From positions 434,001 through 498,000 of the forward strand of contig JAHHIA010000003.1 of the NCBI GenBank assembly GCA_019359045.1: a stretch of 64,000 nucleotides of DNA, written 5' to 3'. A model generated the notes under the pieces. The model saw only the letters and a program-made list of their open reading frames with translations. It had not been told where the DNA came from and ran no database searches. Shown in pieces: positions 38,257-47,430 of this stretch (within the stretch, counting starts at the first letter, position 1; every line of letters begins with the position of its first letter). Made by a program: the position numbers and the translations under genes. This DNA comes from Scytolyngbya sp. HA4215-MV1 (GTDB lineage: Bacteria > Cyanobacteriota > Cyanobacteriia > Leptolyngbyales > Leptolyngbyaceae).

Positions 38257-39183
38257 TTATTTTTGTATGATGGCAGGAAAAACTGCAAAATTGGCAAAGT
38301 CTATATCAACATCTTTGGGGGTCGCCCAGGAACGATCGCTGCCGCCAAAAAAAGTGGAAAAGAAAATTCCCTCAATCTTCAACGATTCGGTGGTACGAAA
38401 GGTCAAATTCCCTTTGTCTAAAACAAGCTTGCTATCCAACCAGACTCGGATTCGACCGTTTTTCTTGCCCACTTGATTCAGATCCACTTGTTGCTCCAAT
38501 CGCTGCCAGACCCCTGGGGTAAATCGCCATTTGCCCCGCCCGATTGAGGTTCCGTATTCTTGACTGGTGGGTAGATAGGCATACACCTCACCCTTCCCCT
38601 GACTGCGCCACATAAACCGCGTAGAAAATCCGTTCGTGCCATCGGGAATATTGCCTCCACTGGCACCTGCCCCACCGAATAATCCCGGCAGTTTTCCCCC
38701 TTTAACGAAATCAAAGTCTTGGGAAAATCGCAGATTGTAACTCAACCGCAGCGATTCTTGAGGGGGTAAGCCCAAATCTGCATAAAACTGTAGTCCACCC
38801 AAAGGGGCGCCCGTGTCGCGGGCAACCGCAGGACTGGCAGATCCCGATGGATAACGCACGCGCAAAATTTGCGAAAACTGCTGCGCCGGATCAACAACGA
38901 TGGTGGCATTCTGCCAGCCCCAAGCTTTGGCTGGGCGGACATGCCAGCGCGCTCGCCAATCTGCTTCAGCAAAGCCCCCTGCCCAGAGCGACCGATCGCG
39001 ATCGGTTGCATTAGAACTGGTTGCTGCTGTAACCGATGGGGCTGAAGAGGGCACCCCCATCGAGTCGGTTGCTGCTGTAGAAGTGGGTTCCTGGCAGCCT
39101 GCCAAACCGAGCCAGCAGAGCCATACCAAACCCAGCGATCGTGGCAGAGCACCCATCCTGCGAAGACTCTTCAGCATTGCCAT
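38257..39183 (-). CDS. Polysaccharide lyase 14-like lipoprotein
   Basis: 308 residues. The ATG at 39189 touches GGAGGG (39190-39195) with no spacing, while the second ATG at 39183 has a 6-nt spacing, so 39183 is chosen. A lipoprotein signal ends LAGC. After a Ser/Thr/Ala linker, residues ~75-305 show the PL14 pattern (SLRLSYNLRFSQDFDFVKGGKLPGLFGG, RFMWR, YLPTSQEYG, IEGIFFSTFFGG). PL14 enzymes cleave alginate, glucuronan or similar uronans. Its position facing an Alg8-like synthase suggests the locus makes a uronic-acid-type exopolysaccharide that this enzyme trims. Confidence 0.8.
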   Translation of the reverse strand: MAMLKSLRRMGALPRSLGLVWLCWLGLAGCQEPTSTAATDSMGVPSSAPSVTAATSSNATDRDRSLWAGGFAEADWRARWHVRPAKAWGWQNATIVVDPAQQFSQILRVRYPSGSASPAVARDTGAPLGGLQFYADLGLPPQESLRLSYNLRFSQDFDFVKGGKLPGLFGGAGASGGNIPDGTNGFSTRFMWRSQGKGEVYAYLPTSQEYGTSIGRGKWRFTPGVWQRLEQQVDLNQVGKKNGRIRVWLDSKLVLDKGNLTFRTTESLKIEGIFFSTFFGGSDRSWATPKDVDIDFANFAVFPAIIQK

Positions 39184-39204
39184 GCTCATCCCTCCACGAA
39201 AGTC

Positions 39205-39256
39205 TGTAATCTAGTCTAATGTCTAGCGTCTACCTCAAAGTCTACAGTCTAGACCC
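39205..39256. repeat. Heptamer-type short tandem repeats
   Basis: Degenerate copies of GTCTAGT/GTCTACC fill the spacer between the divergent lyase and DUF2079 genes (AATCTAGTCTAATGTCTAGCG and on). This is the STRR type common in cyanobacterial spacers. Confidence 0.5.
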
Positions 39257-39280
39257 TAAACTCCAGTAAATTGAGGTTGA

Positions 39281-40939
39281 GTGAGTGTGAGAGCACCCGT
39301 GACTGCGTTCAAACAATTGGCTTCCCTAAACAAAGTGCATCCCGAATTGCGCCAAATTGCAATTTTGGCAAGCGTCTTTTTCAGCTTAGTGCTCCTGTTT
39401 GGGATGCACCGCTACTATACCCTTTACGCTTCCTACGATCAGGGAATTTTCAACCAGGTTTTTTGGAACGGTTTGCACGGACGCTTTTTTCAAAGTTCAC
39501 TCTCTTCGGTGCTCTCCACGAACGTGGTGCATGATAACCAACCACCGGAGGTGTTCTACCATCGCCTGGGGCAGCACTTTACCCCAGCCTTGCTTTTGTG
39601 GTTGCCAATTTATGCGCTGTTCCCTTCGGCGGCAACCCTGGTGGTGATTCAGGTGTCGTTGATTACGGCGGGTGGCTTAGTACTCTATGCCTTAGCACGG
39701 CATTACTTACAACCGTCTCTGGCGTTGTTGATGACCGCAAGCTACTACGGTGCCAATGCTGTGATTGGACCCGTTTTTTCTAACTTTCATGATCTTTGCC
39801 AAATTCCCCTTTTTGTCTTTGGGTTGTTACTGGCAATGGAAAAACGGATTTGGTGGCTGTTTTGGTTGCTAGCAGCTTGTACGCTCATCGTACGGCAAGA
39901 TACCGGGGTGATTTTGTTTGGGGTGGGGATCTATCTGGCGGTGAGTCGTCGCCATCCCAGGGTGGGCATTGTGCTTTGTACGCTCAGCTTGGGCTACATT
40001 TTGCTGGCGACGAATGTGTTCATGCCGATGTTTTCTCAGGATATTTCCCGCCGCTTTATGATTGAGCGCTTTGGGCAATATGCGGATAGTGATCATGCCA
40101 CCACATTGCAAATTCTTTGGGCGATCGTCAGCAATCCTGGACGCTTATTGTACCAACTGTTCATTCGATCGGGCGATCAAAAGATTTTCTACCTCCTGGC
40201 ACAGGGATTGCCTTTGATGTTCATTCCGTTAATGGCACGTCCCGCCTGGATCATTGCCGGTTTCCCGTTGCTACAACTGTTTTTGCAACAGGGTGAGTCG
40301 CCGTTGTCGATCCATATTCGCTATGCCATCACCGTTGTGCCTGGGTTTTTCTATGGGGCAATTTTGTGGTGGTCTCAGTATTCCTACCGATTCAGATCAC
40401 GTCTACGCCGCGTTTGGGTTGGTTGCATTGTACTCTCTGTGTTGATTGCTTGTCTCTATAGCCCCCATCGGGTTTTTTATTTTGCGTTACCCGACTCCTA
40501 CCGCCCCTGGGTACATGTGCCGTTAATTCGGCAGTGGCAACATGTGGGGCAGGCCAGATCGCTAATGCAGCAAATTCCCCCCGATGCTAGCGTTTCTGCC
40601 ACCACTTACTTGATTCCCCCCATCTCGGGGCGACGAGAGATTTTGCGGATGCCTTTTCTTCACGTTCGCAATGATGCCCACCAGGTAGTGGATGTGGACT
40701 ATATTTTGGTGGATCTGTGGCAATTGCAAACTTACCAGGTTGCCTTCAAAGCAGAGCGACAGAGCCTCCAGCAAGTGGTGCCGCTGATTGAGCAACTCCT
40801 CGCTCAGAAAAAATATGGTGTTGTGGGGTTGGCAGATGGTGTTATCTTGCTGAAGCGGAACACCCCTTCCGATGCTCAAGCGTTGGCAGCCTGGCAAACT
40901 CTGCGCCCAACCATCCAATTTCTGCCGATCAAGTCCTAG
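39281..40939 (+). CDS. DUF2079 multi-pass membrane protein
   Basis: 552 residues from a GTG (MSVRAPVTAF). About ten hydrophobic helices run through it, starting LRQIAILASVFFSLVLLFG. Early family blocks are visible: YDQGIFNQVFWNGLHG, FHRLGQHF-like (YHRLGQHFTPALLLWLP) and SNFHDL. DUF2079 proteins resemble lipid-linked-sugar glycosyltransferases of the GT-C fold, but no activity is established. Its place beside the polysaccharide genes suggests a related membrane function. Confidence 0.8.
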   Translation: MSVRAPVTAFKQLASLNKVHPELRQIAILASVFFSLVLLFGMHRYYTLYASYDQGIFNQVFWNGLHGRFFQSSLSSVLSTNVVHDNQPPEVFYHRLGQHFTPALLLWLPIYALFPSAATLVVIQVSLITAGGLVLYALARHYLQPSLALLMTASYYGANAVIGPVFSNFHDLCQIPLFVFGLLLAMEKRIWWLFWLLAACTLIVRQDTGVILFGVGIYLAVSRRHPRVGIVLCTLSLGYILLATNVFMPMFSQDISRRFMIERFGQYADSDHATTLQILWAIVSNPGRLLYQLFIRSGDQKIFYLLAQGLPLMFIPLMARPAWIIAGFPLLQLFLQQGESPLSIHIRYAITVVPGFFYGAILWWSQYSYRFRSRLRRVWVGCIVLSVLIACLYSPHRVFYFALPDSYRPWVHVPLIRQWQHVGQARSLMQQIPPDASVSATTYLIPPISGRREILRMPFLHVRNDAHQVVDVDYILVDLWQLQTYQVAFKAERQSLQQVVPLIEQLLAQKKYGVVGLADGVILLKRNTPSDAQALAAWQTLRPTIQFLPIKS

Positions 40940-41594
40940 TACTTTGGAGTATAAGTTGGGCAACCATTCTGAAGGAGTCAGGAGTCAGGAGCCAGAATGG
41001 TAGGCAGATTTCTGCCAAGTTCTACTAGTACAGTAAAACAAAAGTTTTGAAAGGGGTGGAACCCCTTCTTGGGGCGAAGCCCCCAAATCCCCATGTTGCA
41101 AAATTGCAACACTAATCGTCCGTCAGGATTATTGGTGGTGCGTCAAATTAATGTGGGGTAAGTAGCGAGGTCGTGCCAATTCCACGATCGTATTGTTAGT
41201 TCTGCTCGCTGTGCAGCAGTGGTTTTGAAGCAGCTATGCTGCCAAATCCAGCTAAAATAACTCATCACTAACCGCGTTGTCACCTTTCTTTGCCCCCAGA
41301 CCTTGGCAAACTTCAATTCTAAACACAGCCGTCAGTAAGCAGGTGGGGGATATCGATTGTTTGCAGGTGCATGTGTCAACAGGGGAGGATTTACGGATTC
41401 GGGCAGAACAAAGATACTCCGTTTTTGAACAGAATTCCTCGGCGGCAAGATTTCCTGCAATGGCTCAAGATCAAGCTACCTCACCGCAATTTTCGGACGA
41501 GTAAACCACAGTTCGGTGGATAGGTAGATGGGGCTGAGTGTGGCTCATGTTAATGAAAACGGCTGTAAGATTGTCGATGAGCGGGTACTTGGGG
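40940..41594. other. Intergenic region with repeats and hairpins
   Basis: It contains AGGAGTCAGGAGTCAGGAGC (40974-40993, a heptamer repeat), then two stem-loops AAGGGGT-GGA-ACCCCTT (41051-41067) and TTGGGG-CGAAGC-CCCCAA (41069-41086). These could end the DUF2079 transcript. The open frame at 41277-41504 (75 codons) has no recognisable family, and I do not call it a gene. Confidence 0.5.
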
Positions 41595-42227
41595 ATGAAA
41601 ATTCTAATCACAGGCTTTGAGCCGAATGATGATGGTTTAAATGCATCAGAGTTAGTGGTGAGGTCGTTATGTGAGAATCTCCCACAAGAGCTGAGTCAAT
41701 ACATTGATGACATTCACTTCCAGATTATGCCTGGTAATACCCAGGTACTTGGGAAAGTTGTAGATGAAACGCTTAAAGTTCTACTACCCGATATTTGTAT
41801 TGGGATTGGACAGGCACGGGGTTACAACAGGATAGCGCTTGAGCGGATGGCGAAGAATTTGAGGTACTTTGTGACTCCGGATAAGGCAGGAAATGCACCC
41901 AAAGGAGAACAAATTATCCAAGATGCTCGTGTCGCTTATTGGGCTTCTTTATCCGATCAAGAAAGTTTAGTTTCCCTCCTGCAAAGCCATAATATCCCTG
42001 CTAGGATTTCAAACGATTGTGGCACCCATTTGTGCAACCAAGTTTTTTATCACTTTCTTCAGTGGAAGGAAGCTTATTATTCTACTATGAAAGTGGGTTT
42101 TGTTCACATTCCAGTCTTGCCGGAGCAAGTGATTCAAGGCTGGTCGGAGTCACCCTTTATGACGCTAGAGATGACCCGTCAGGCCCTGTCGTTAATTATC
42201 AGCCGTCAGATTTCGGCGATCGCATGA
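41595..42227 (+). CDS. pcp: Pyroglutamyl-peptidase I
   Basis: 210 residues from the ATG at 41595 (MKILITGFEP). A frame extending to 41538 adds 19 residues outside the family. Catalytic residues are in place: Glu in IALERMAKN, Cys in NDCGTHLCNQVFYH, and His in VGFVHIPVLP. It removes N-terminal pyroglutamate from peptides in the cytoplasm (peptidase C15). Confidence 0.93.
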   Translation: MKILITGFEPNDDGLNASELVVRSLCENLPQELSQYIDDIHFQIMPGNTQVLGKVVDETLKVLLPDICIGIGQARGYNRIALERMAKNLRYFVTPDKAGNAPKGEQIIQDARVAYWASLSDQESLVSLLQSHNIPARISNDCGTHLCNQVFYHFLQWKEAYYSTMKVGFVHIPVLPEQVIQGWSESPFMTLEMTRQALSLIISRQISAIA

Positions 42228-42300
42228 AGCTACTATGCGGTTTAACCCGGTGCGGTACGTCAGGTATATCCAGTCTACAGGTAACATCGCAAGGGGATGG

Positions 42301-42350
42301 ATAGCCTTGTTCACCTGAGTGAAGTACTTCACCCAGGTGAACAGGGCTAT
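42301..42350. terminator. 50-bp near-perfect palindrome between convergent genes
   Basis: The 25-bp arms (ATAGCCTTGTTCACCTGAGT... and its complement) differ at only two positions, one a G-U. It stands between the ends of pcp and the PPOX gene and should form a long hairpin on either transcript. There is no T-run, so termination is likely but not certain. Confidence 0.6.
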
Positions 42351-42360
42351 AACAGTCAGG

Positions 42361-43041
42361 TTAGGAGCGGTTGTAGTCTTGCACGTAAGCAGGTATCCCA
42401 ATTCCGGATAACAAGTGAGAATCTGGAATTGCGGCATTCGTCGTTAACCGTAGCGGTAATTCTCCCGCCCAAACTGGGAGGGTGTAGTCGGCTTCATCAT
42501 CGAGAGGACCTCCCGTCCGCATTTTTGCTGAAGCTTCGGTTAAGGGCAGCGCCAACACTAGCGTACCGCTCATTTCTTGACGGCTGGGAATTCGCACTTC
42601 TGCCCAACGATCGGGCATGACATGTTCGGTAAATGCCCGTAACGCCTCAAACTTTTCCTGCTCAGCTTCCACGACTGTAGCTTTGCCAAAGACCACTACT
42701 GAACGATAGTTCATGGAATGGTGATAGGCAGATCGCGCTAAGACCAACCCATCCAGTAGCGTTACTGTGACGCAAACTTCTACATCTTGCTGAAGAGTAC
42801 GCAACATTCGACTGGCAGGCGAACCGTGGAGATAGAGACGATCGTCAACACGACCATAGGCAGTAGGAATAACAAACGGTTGTCCTTCAACAACAAAGCC
42901 GACGTGACAGATCAATCCTTCATCTAAGATTTGGTAGATGAGGGTGCGATCGTATTGCCCTCGCTGGGGCGATCGTCGAATTTTTGTCCGCTGGGTCACT
43001 TCTAAAGTGTTGGGACTGGACGATTCAATCGGATAGTTCAT
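42361..43041 (-). CDS. Pyridoxamine 5'-phosphate oxidase-fold flavin-binding protein
   Basis: 226 residues. It has the split-barrel pattern of flavin-nucleotide-binding/NimA-like proteins: GLICHVGFVVEGQPFVIPTAYGRVDDRLYLHGSPASRML early and HHSMNYRSVVVFGKATVV in the middle. The group binds FMN and may reduce nitro compounds or heme-like substrates; the exact substrate is unknown. It is separate from the Nit1C genes upstream by ~170 bp. Confidence 0.85.
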   Translation of the reverse strand: MNYPIESSSPNTLEVTQRTKIRRSPQRGQYDRTLIYQILDEGLICHVGFVVEGQPFVIPTAYGRVDDRLYLHGSPASRMLRTLQQDVEVCVTVTLLDGLVLARSAYHHSMNYRSVVVFGKATVVEAEQEKFEALRAFTEHVMPDRWAEVRIPSRQEMSGTLVLALPLTEASAKMRTGGPLDDEADYTLPVWAGELPLRLTTNAAIPDSHLLSGIGIPAYVQDYNRS

Positions 43042-43214
43042 GATTTTTGGCAGGATAGGGTAGTTTCTGAAAGGTTTTGTCCCCTAAAAGGGTGCTAAGT
43101 CTTGCGCCTTTATGAAAGATGGGCAGGGGGTGGGTAGCCGATCTTCCTAGAAATTCCGAGTGTTAGTGACTTCACACAGCGCAACCGATTACAGCGGGAT
43201 GGTCGAGCCAAGGG

Positions 43215-43820
43215 TTACAGTGCATCCGGTAATTGATGCATCAGTTCTGCTAGGGTTTTGCTGTTTCTCAGTGCAGCAACCACGCTGTTTTTGGGCTGAG
43301 CATAAATGGTGAAGTCATCTACCTCATTAAGTTCGGAGCGCACCGGAAAAGCTAGTTTTTCTTGCTCCAAACAGAATTCAGCCTGCACGCCAGGTTTGTT
43401 GCCCCGCGCATCGATGCGCACCCAGCGTTGCAAATCTTCTAGATAAATGGCGTTAAGTCCATGCAAACTAAAGCGGGTGCGATCTTCATCGCTAAACACT
43501 AGGCGTTGATAACAGAATCCCGTAGCAATCCCTAAACTCCGCAAGATGGCAGCTAGTAAATGTGACTTAGCAAAACAAATCCCTTCGCGGTGCTTCAGCA
43601 CATCTGAGGCATTACAAGTTACAACTTTGCCTTGAATATCAAACGAGTGGGGAATCTGATCGCGCACAAATTCATACACCGCTTTTGCCCGATCGCACGG
43701 TACTGGAGTCAGTTGGGAGAAATGATGGGCGATCGCCTGAATCGTTTCGCTATCAGAATTCACCACTTCAGATGCAGCCAGATAAGCATCCAGGTCAATC
43801 TTTTCGAGAATTTGAGACAT
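43215..43820 (-). CDS. Transglutaminase-like (papain-fold) domain protein
   Basis: About 201 residues (ATG at 43820; a GTG at 43832 would overlap the preceding gene). The catalytic triad of the transglutaminase core is visible: Cys in HREGICFAKSHLLAAILRSLGI, His in FSLHGLNAIYL, and Asp in WVRIDARGN. These proteins usually act as proteases or amidases. The ATG lies 4 bp past the stop of the GNAT gene, so the two form a translational pair, possibly as the tail of the Nit1C operon. Confidence 0.85.
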   Translation of the reverse strand: MSQILEKIDLDAYLAASEVVNSDSETIQAIAHHFSQLTPVPCDRAKAVYEFVRDQIPHSFDIQGKVVTCNASDVLKHREGICFAKSHLLAAILRSLGIATGFCYQRLVFSDEDRTRFSLHGLNAIYLEDLQRWVRIDARGNKPGVQAEFCLEQEKLAFPVRSELNEVDDFTIYAQPKNSVVAALRNSKTLAELMHQLPDAL

Positions 43821-43824
43821 GGGA

Positions 43825-44313
43825 CTATACACTTTTGGATAACGCCAAACGCATGAGATTGCTTTCTACAAACTCCAAACGTGAGTAAATGGGTTTGCCC
43901 GATGGTGAAGCGTTGAGCACCGCATGAGTGCAGCCGATCGCTCTGAGGTGGGCGATCGTTTGCTGGGTCAGTGCCGTTGCAATTCCTTGGTTGCGGTAAG
44001 GAGGTTCCACATAAACGCCCCAGATGTAGCCATCGCAACGATAATCAGATTGCAGAATGTTGGGATAGGGGCCTGCAAAGCGCTGGCATCCCGCAGAACC
44101 AACCACTCGTCCTTCTACTTCTGCTACCAATGCCTGATAATCTAATTCTCGTCGTGCTTGCTCAATGAACTGACCTACGATGATTTTCCAGTGGGGAGCG
44201 ATCGCAGTTTCTGGCACCTGATTATCCAACCACATCTGATAAAAATGCGTTGCGATCAGGTCATCATCTTGGGGAATAGCGGTTCTGATGTGAATCAGTT
44301 GTTGAGTCAGCAT
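43825..44313 (-). CDS. GNAT family N-acetyltransferase
   Basis: 162 residues (MLTQQLIHIRTAIPQDD). The acetyl-CoA loop reads VYVEPPYRNQGIATAL (motif RxxGxA) and the end HAVLNASPSGKPIYSRLEF is typical of the fold. The substrate is unknown. It is 90 bp downstream of MSMEG_0570 and just ahead of the transglutaminase-like gene. It is distinct from the Nit1C acetyltransferase at 46923. Confidence 0.85.
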   Translation of the reverse strand: MLTQQLIHIRTAIPQDDDLIATHFYQMWLDNQVPETAIAPHWKIIVGQFIEQARRELDYQALVAEVEGRVVGSAGCQRFAGPYPNILQSDYRCDGYIWGVYVEPPYRNQGIATALTQQTIAHLRAIGCTHAVLNASPSGKPIYSRLEFVESNLMRLALSKSV

Positions 44314-44402
44314 GGTGATAATTGCTTGAGTCCAACAACCTCAGCCTAACCAGCCAGGTGGACTCAAGCAAGAGCCAATTTTACTCAAGGATACCAGTCC
44401 AC

Positions 44403-44690
44403 TTACTCGATAAACTTTAGAAAGCGCACTTTCGGTTGGGACATTTGGCGATATTCACTTGCTTTGGTTTCGATCTCTTGCAACTGTCCTAATGCGAGCC
44501 CGCAGGGAAATCCGTACTTTGCTTTGACCCGATCACTGGCGATGTTGAGAGCCGTACGCGATCGATCTACAAAATCATCCAGACTGTACTCTGTATCAGG
44601 AGTGAAATACTCTTTGACGACAAGGGAGGGGGAGTAGCAGGTGGCTTGGGCGCCATCGGGGTATTGGATTTGGAAGTGAATTTCGGGCAT
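44403..44690 (-). CDS. MSMEG_0570 family nitrogen-starvation response protein
   Basis: 95 residues. MPEIHFQIQYPDG, CYSPSLVV, EYFTPDTEYSLDDF and SDRVKAKYGFPCGLA match what I know of this small family, which is found only inside Nit1C clusters. The biochemical role is unknown. It lies 31 bp after the glycosyltransferase gene in the same direction. Confidence 0.88.
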   Translation of the reverse strand: MPEIHFQIQYPDGAQATCYSPSLVVKEYFTPDTEYSLDDFVDRSRTALNIASDRVKAKYGFPCGLALGQLQEIETKASEYRQMSQPKVRFLKFIE

Positions 44691-44721
44691 GGGGGAAGGG
44701 AGAGGGGGAGAATTTAAAACT

Positions 44722-45870
44722 CTAAACTTTAAGATATTGCTCTAAATGCATTTGAGCGGAGTTTTCCCAGGTATAAGTTTGACAGATTGAACGACTGTGC
44801 TGCACCAGAGTTTGGGCTATCTTGGGTTGAATGATTTTAACCATGGCTTGGGCGATCGCGTCGGTATTCTCTGCATCAATCAATAGTGCTTGCTGAGGGT
44901 TGAGGAATTCGGTGAAAGGAGGGGCATGAGTGGTGAGAACGGGGATGCCGGAGGCGATCGCCTCCAGGACAACCAAACCCCACCCTTCTTTGAGCGAAGG
45001 AAAGACAAAGGCATCGGCACAGCGATAGAGGGCGGGCATGGTGTGGTCGGCAATGACACCGGGGAGAATGAGCGATCGACCCACTTCAATGCCCAGTTGT
45101 TTCACCCAATCAAAAAAATCATCTCGATAGGTCTGGTAGTCAAATAGGGTTGCTCCGCCAGCAATGACTAATTGCGCATGGGGATGGGTTGTTAGGACTT
45201 GAGCAAACGCTTGGAGTAATCGAATTGAGTTTTTGCGGGGTTCAATCCCACCAACGGTAAGATAAATTGGAGCGCCTTTTAATCCCAAATTGTCCTTCAA
45301 CCCAATCTCTGAATTGTCAGCAATAGTTGAGAATCGTTTTGAATCAACCCCATTGATGATTTGTGGTGCCCAAATTTGGTAATGGGTTTGCAATTCTTTT
45401 TGCCAATAGTCACTGACACATAAACACAAATCGGGTTCCAGAATCGATCGCTCCTGACATGCCTGTAAATAGGGGCTGTTGAAATCATCAATGTGATGCA
45501 CGGTGCGAATGAAGTGGGGAATCAATCCCCGCTGTCGCAAGATCAACAGTGCATTCGCACTGATACAGTCTTGAGCATGATAAATATCGTAAGGATGAGC
45601 TTGCAGATGTCCATTGCCCAGATAATCGACAAATTCTTGAATGCGTTGCTGGATTAGGCGATCGGTGTCGCCTGTAATGGGTCTCGCAGGAACGGGGCGA
45701 TAGTTGCAATGTAATTTGCGCTGAAATCCAGTGCCGTCTTTATCGAGGGCATAGAGACAAACAAAATGTCCCTGTTGATGCAGGGCTTCCGCTAATTCGA
45801 TCGCGTGTACAACACCCCCTCTAGGCTTGGTGGAGTAGACAAACAGGGCGATGCGGCGAGGAACGGGCAT
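44722..45870 (-). CDS. MSMEG_0565 family glycosyltransferase
   Basis: 382 residues, GT4/GT-B type. The N-terminal half has YSTKPRGGVVHAIELAEAL and HAQDCISANAL. The C-terminal half has the nucleotide-sugar region LTVGGIEPRKNSIRLLQAF and FVFPSLKEGWGLVVLEAIASGIPVL (the E-x7-E motif). A Nit1C component; the glycosylated product is unknown. It lies 36 bp after the AIR-synthase-like gene. Confidence 0.9.
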   Translation of the reverse strand: MPVPRRIALFVYSTKPRGGVVHAIELAEALHQQGHFVCLYALDKDGTGFQRKLHCNYRPVPARPITGDTDRLIQQRIQEFVDYLGNGHLQAHPYDIYHAQDCISANALLILRQRGLIPHFIRTVHHIDDFNSPYLQACQERSILEPDLCLCVSDYWQKELQTHYQIWAPQIINGVDSKRFSTIADNSEIGLKDNLGLKGAPIYLTVGGIEPRKNSIRLLQAFAQVLTTHPHAQLVIAGGATLFDYQTYRDDFFDWVKQLGIEVGRSLILPGVIADHTMPALYRCADAFVFPSLKEGWGLVVLEAIASGIPVLTTHAPPFTEFLNPQQALLIDAENTDAIAQAMVKIIQPKIAQTLVQHSRSICQTYTWENSAQMHLEQYLKV

Positions 45871-45906
45871 GAGATTTTAGATTGAGAATTTTGAGAATTT
45901 TGAGCC

Positions 45907-46929
45907 TTATTTTTCTGCTGCCGTGATGCCAGTCAGAGGATCTTGTTGAAGATCCCAGAAGCGGATGAATTCTCCCTGCGAATGGAGTTCTAGGTGATGT
46001 GTAGGCTGGATTGCACCGACAACCGCACAAGCCAGATCTCGTTGGTGGAATAATGCCTGCACTGCTGCGACCTTGTCAGGTTGTACACTCAATAGAAACC
46101 CATAGCTGGGAAAAGAGATGAGCCAGCGTTCCAGGGGCACATCTTTGGGATGGGGAATGGCATCTAAATCCAGAATGGCACCACAACCGGACGTTTCCAG
46201 AAGCATTAGCGACGTGCCGATAATTCCACCCATGCTGATGTCTTTTCCGGCATGACACAGCCCCGATTCTGCCAATTGGGGGAGAATTGCCAGATCTTGC
46301 CGCAGGTGCCCTGGATCGGCTTCTGTTGCCGCATTCCAAAAGGGATATTGGGGATGGGGTTTGCCACGTAGATTAATTGCGGCTAACAAACGATCGCCTG
46401 GTTTAGCATCAAAGCTTGTGATTAACCGCTGTGCCCGTCCTAAAATCGCTACTGACAGGGCATTGTAAGGACTATGGCAATTGGTGTGTCCTCCGACGAT
46501 CGGCACCTGGTACGCTGCTGCTGCCGCCTGCATTCCGGCTAGCAATGGCGCACTCAGTTCTGTCGATTGGTTCCAGATCGTGTCAACCACTGCGATCGGT
46601 CGTCCCCCCATCGCGCATATGTCACTTACATTCACCATTACTGCACACCACCCCGCAAACCAGGGTTCTGCTTCCACGAGGGCAGGCAACATTCCCTCTG
46701 CTGCCATGAGTAGGTAGCCATCGCCGTCGGGAATCGCAGCACAGTCGTCGCCTAGATGGATTTTAGAGGTTAGATTTTGGCTCTTGGCTTGAGTCGTCTC
46801 CGTGTCTCCGTGTCCCTGTATTCCCGTGTCTTCTCTGCCTCCTGCACAAAACTGCGCCACAACCTGAATATCCTGTTTTTGCAAGATACCGAACGATCGC
46901 CGCAGTTGGTTAGCAAGTTCTTCTAACAC
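45907..46929 (-). CDS. Sll0787 family AIR-synthase-related (PurM/SelD-like) protein
   Basis: 340 residues. It has the two-domain PurM/ThiL/SelD ATP-binding fold: LGDDCAAIPDGDGYLLMAAEGM, VMVNVSDICAMGGRPIAVVDT, IVGGHTNCHSP and KDISMGGIIGTSLMLLETSG. The protein is presumably a kinase or ligase acting in Nit1C metabolism. An insert of about 14 residues near position 35-48 (DTGIQGHGDTET) is encoded by short tandem repeats in the DNA and is not part of the family core. It overlaps the preceding GNAT gene by 7 bp, so translation is coupled; in mycobacteria the two are one fused protein. Confidence 0.9.
   Translation of the reverse strand: MLEELANQLRRSFGILQKQDIQVVAQFCAGGREDTGIQGHGDTETTQAKSQNLTSKIHLGDDCAAIPDGDGYLLMAAEGMLPALVEAEPWFAGWCAVMVNVSDICAMGGRPIAVVDTIWNQSTELSAPLLAGMQAAAAAYQVPIVGGHTNCHSPYNALSVAILGRAQRLITSFDAKPGDRLLAAINLRGKPHPQYPFWNAATEADPGHLRQDLAILPQLAESGLCHAGKDISMGGIIGTSLMLLETSGCGAILDLDAIPHPKDVPLERWLISFPSYGFLLSVQPDKVAAVQALFHQRDLACAVVGAIQPTHHLELHSQGEFIRFWDLQQDPLTGITAAEK
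46796..46830. repeat. Heptamer/nonamer repeats inside a coding region
   Basis: TCTCCGTG-TCTCCGTG-TCCCTGTAT-TCCCGTG lies within the sll0787-like gene, near its N-terminus, and stays in frame. The same GACACGG-type repeat is usual in cyanobacterial spacers. Confidence 0.6.
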
Positions 46930-47429
46930 GCCTGTGCCTCAGGTTTCCAGATGGGTAAAGCGGGACGCGGTTCGTTACCTGGCGGGTAAAAATCCAGCTC
47001 TGCTTCCATGAGATGATGGGGACGGTTGCACAGGGTCAATTCCTGAAGTGATTGCCAGTGCAACCGTTGAAAAAAGCGTACATTTTGCAATTGCACCGTC
47101 GCAAAAAACTGATGACACCCCCAGGTATTAGCTGTCGTTACGGCTTTATCAATCAATCCTTTGCCAATTTGCCAACCCCGACGATAGTCAGGATGGGTAC
47201 CCAGCCGACCGCCATACCAGATTCCTGGTGAGGTTTCATAAATTCTTACAACTCCGACGACTTGATGGGTCTCAGGCACGATCGCCACGATCGGATAGGC
47301 GATCGCATCTAAATCATCGACATCGCTGCCCTGAAAAACACTTTGTTCTTCAGTAAAAATGGTATGACGTAATGCAAAATAAGCAGCAATTTCTTTCGGG
47401 GAAGTTGCAAGTTTGAAGTGATAGGGCAT
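46923..47429 (-). CDS. Nit1C GNAT acetyltransferase (Sll0786 / MSMEG_0567 N-terminal family)
   Basis: 168 residues, MPYHFKLATSPKEIAAYFALRHTIFTEEQ. The GNAT core has VVGVVRIYETSPGIWYGGRLGTHPDYRRGWQIGKGLI with the acetyl-CoA loop, and FFATVQLQNVRFFQRLHW. It always accompanies the AIR-synthase-like partner, with which it overlaps by 7 bp. The acetylated substrate is unknown. Confidence 0.9.
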   Translation of the reverse strand: MPYHFKLATSPKEIAAYFALRHTIFTEEQSVFQGSDVDDLDAIAYPIVAIVPETHQVVGVVRIYETSPGIWYGGRLGTHPDYRRGWQIGKGLIDKAVTTANTWGCHQFFATVQLQNVRFFQRLHWQSLQELTLCNRPHHLMEAELDFYPPGNEPRPALPIWKPEAQAC

Positions 47430-47430
47430 G

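Noticed and set aside
41277-41504. 75-codon open frame before pcp
   Set aside because: It has no recognisable domain, a poor start region and surroundings rich in repeats; it could be a decayed fragment but cannot be supported.
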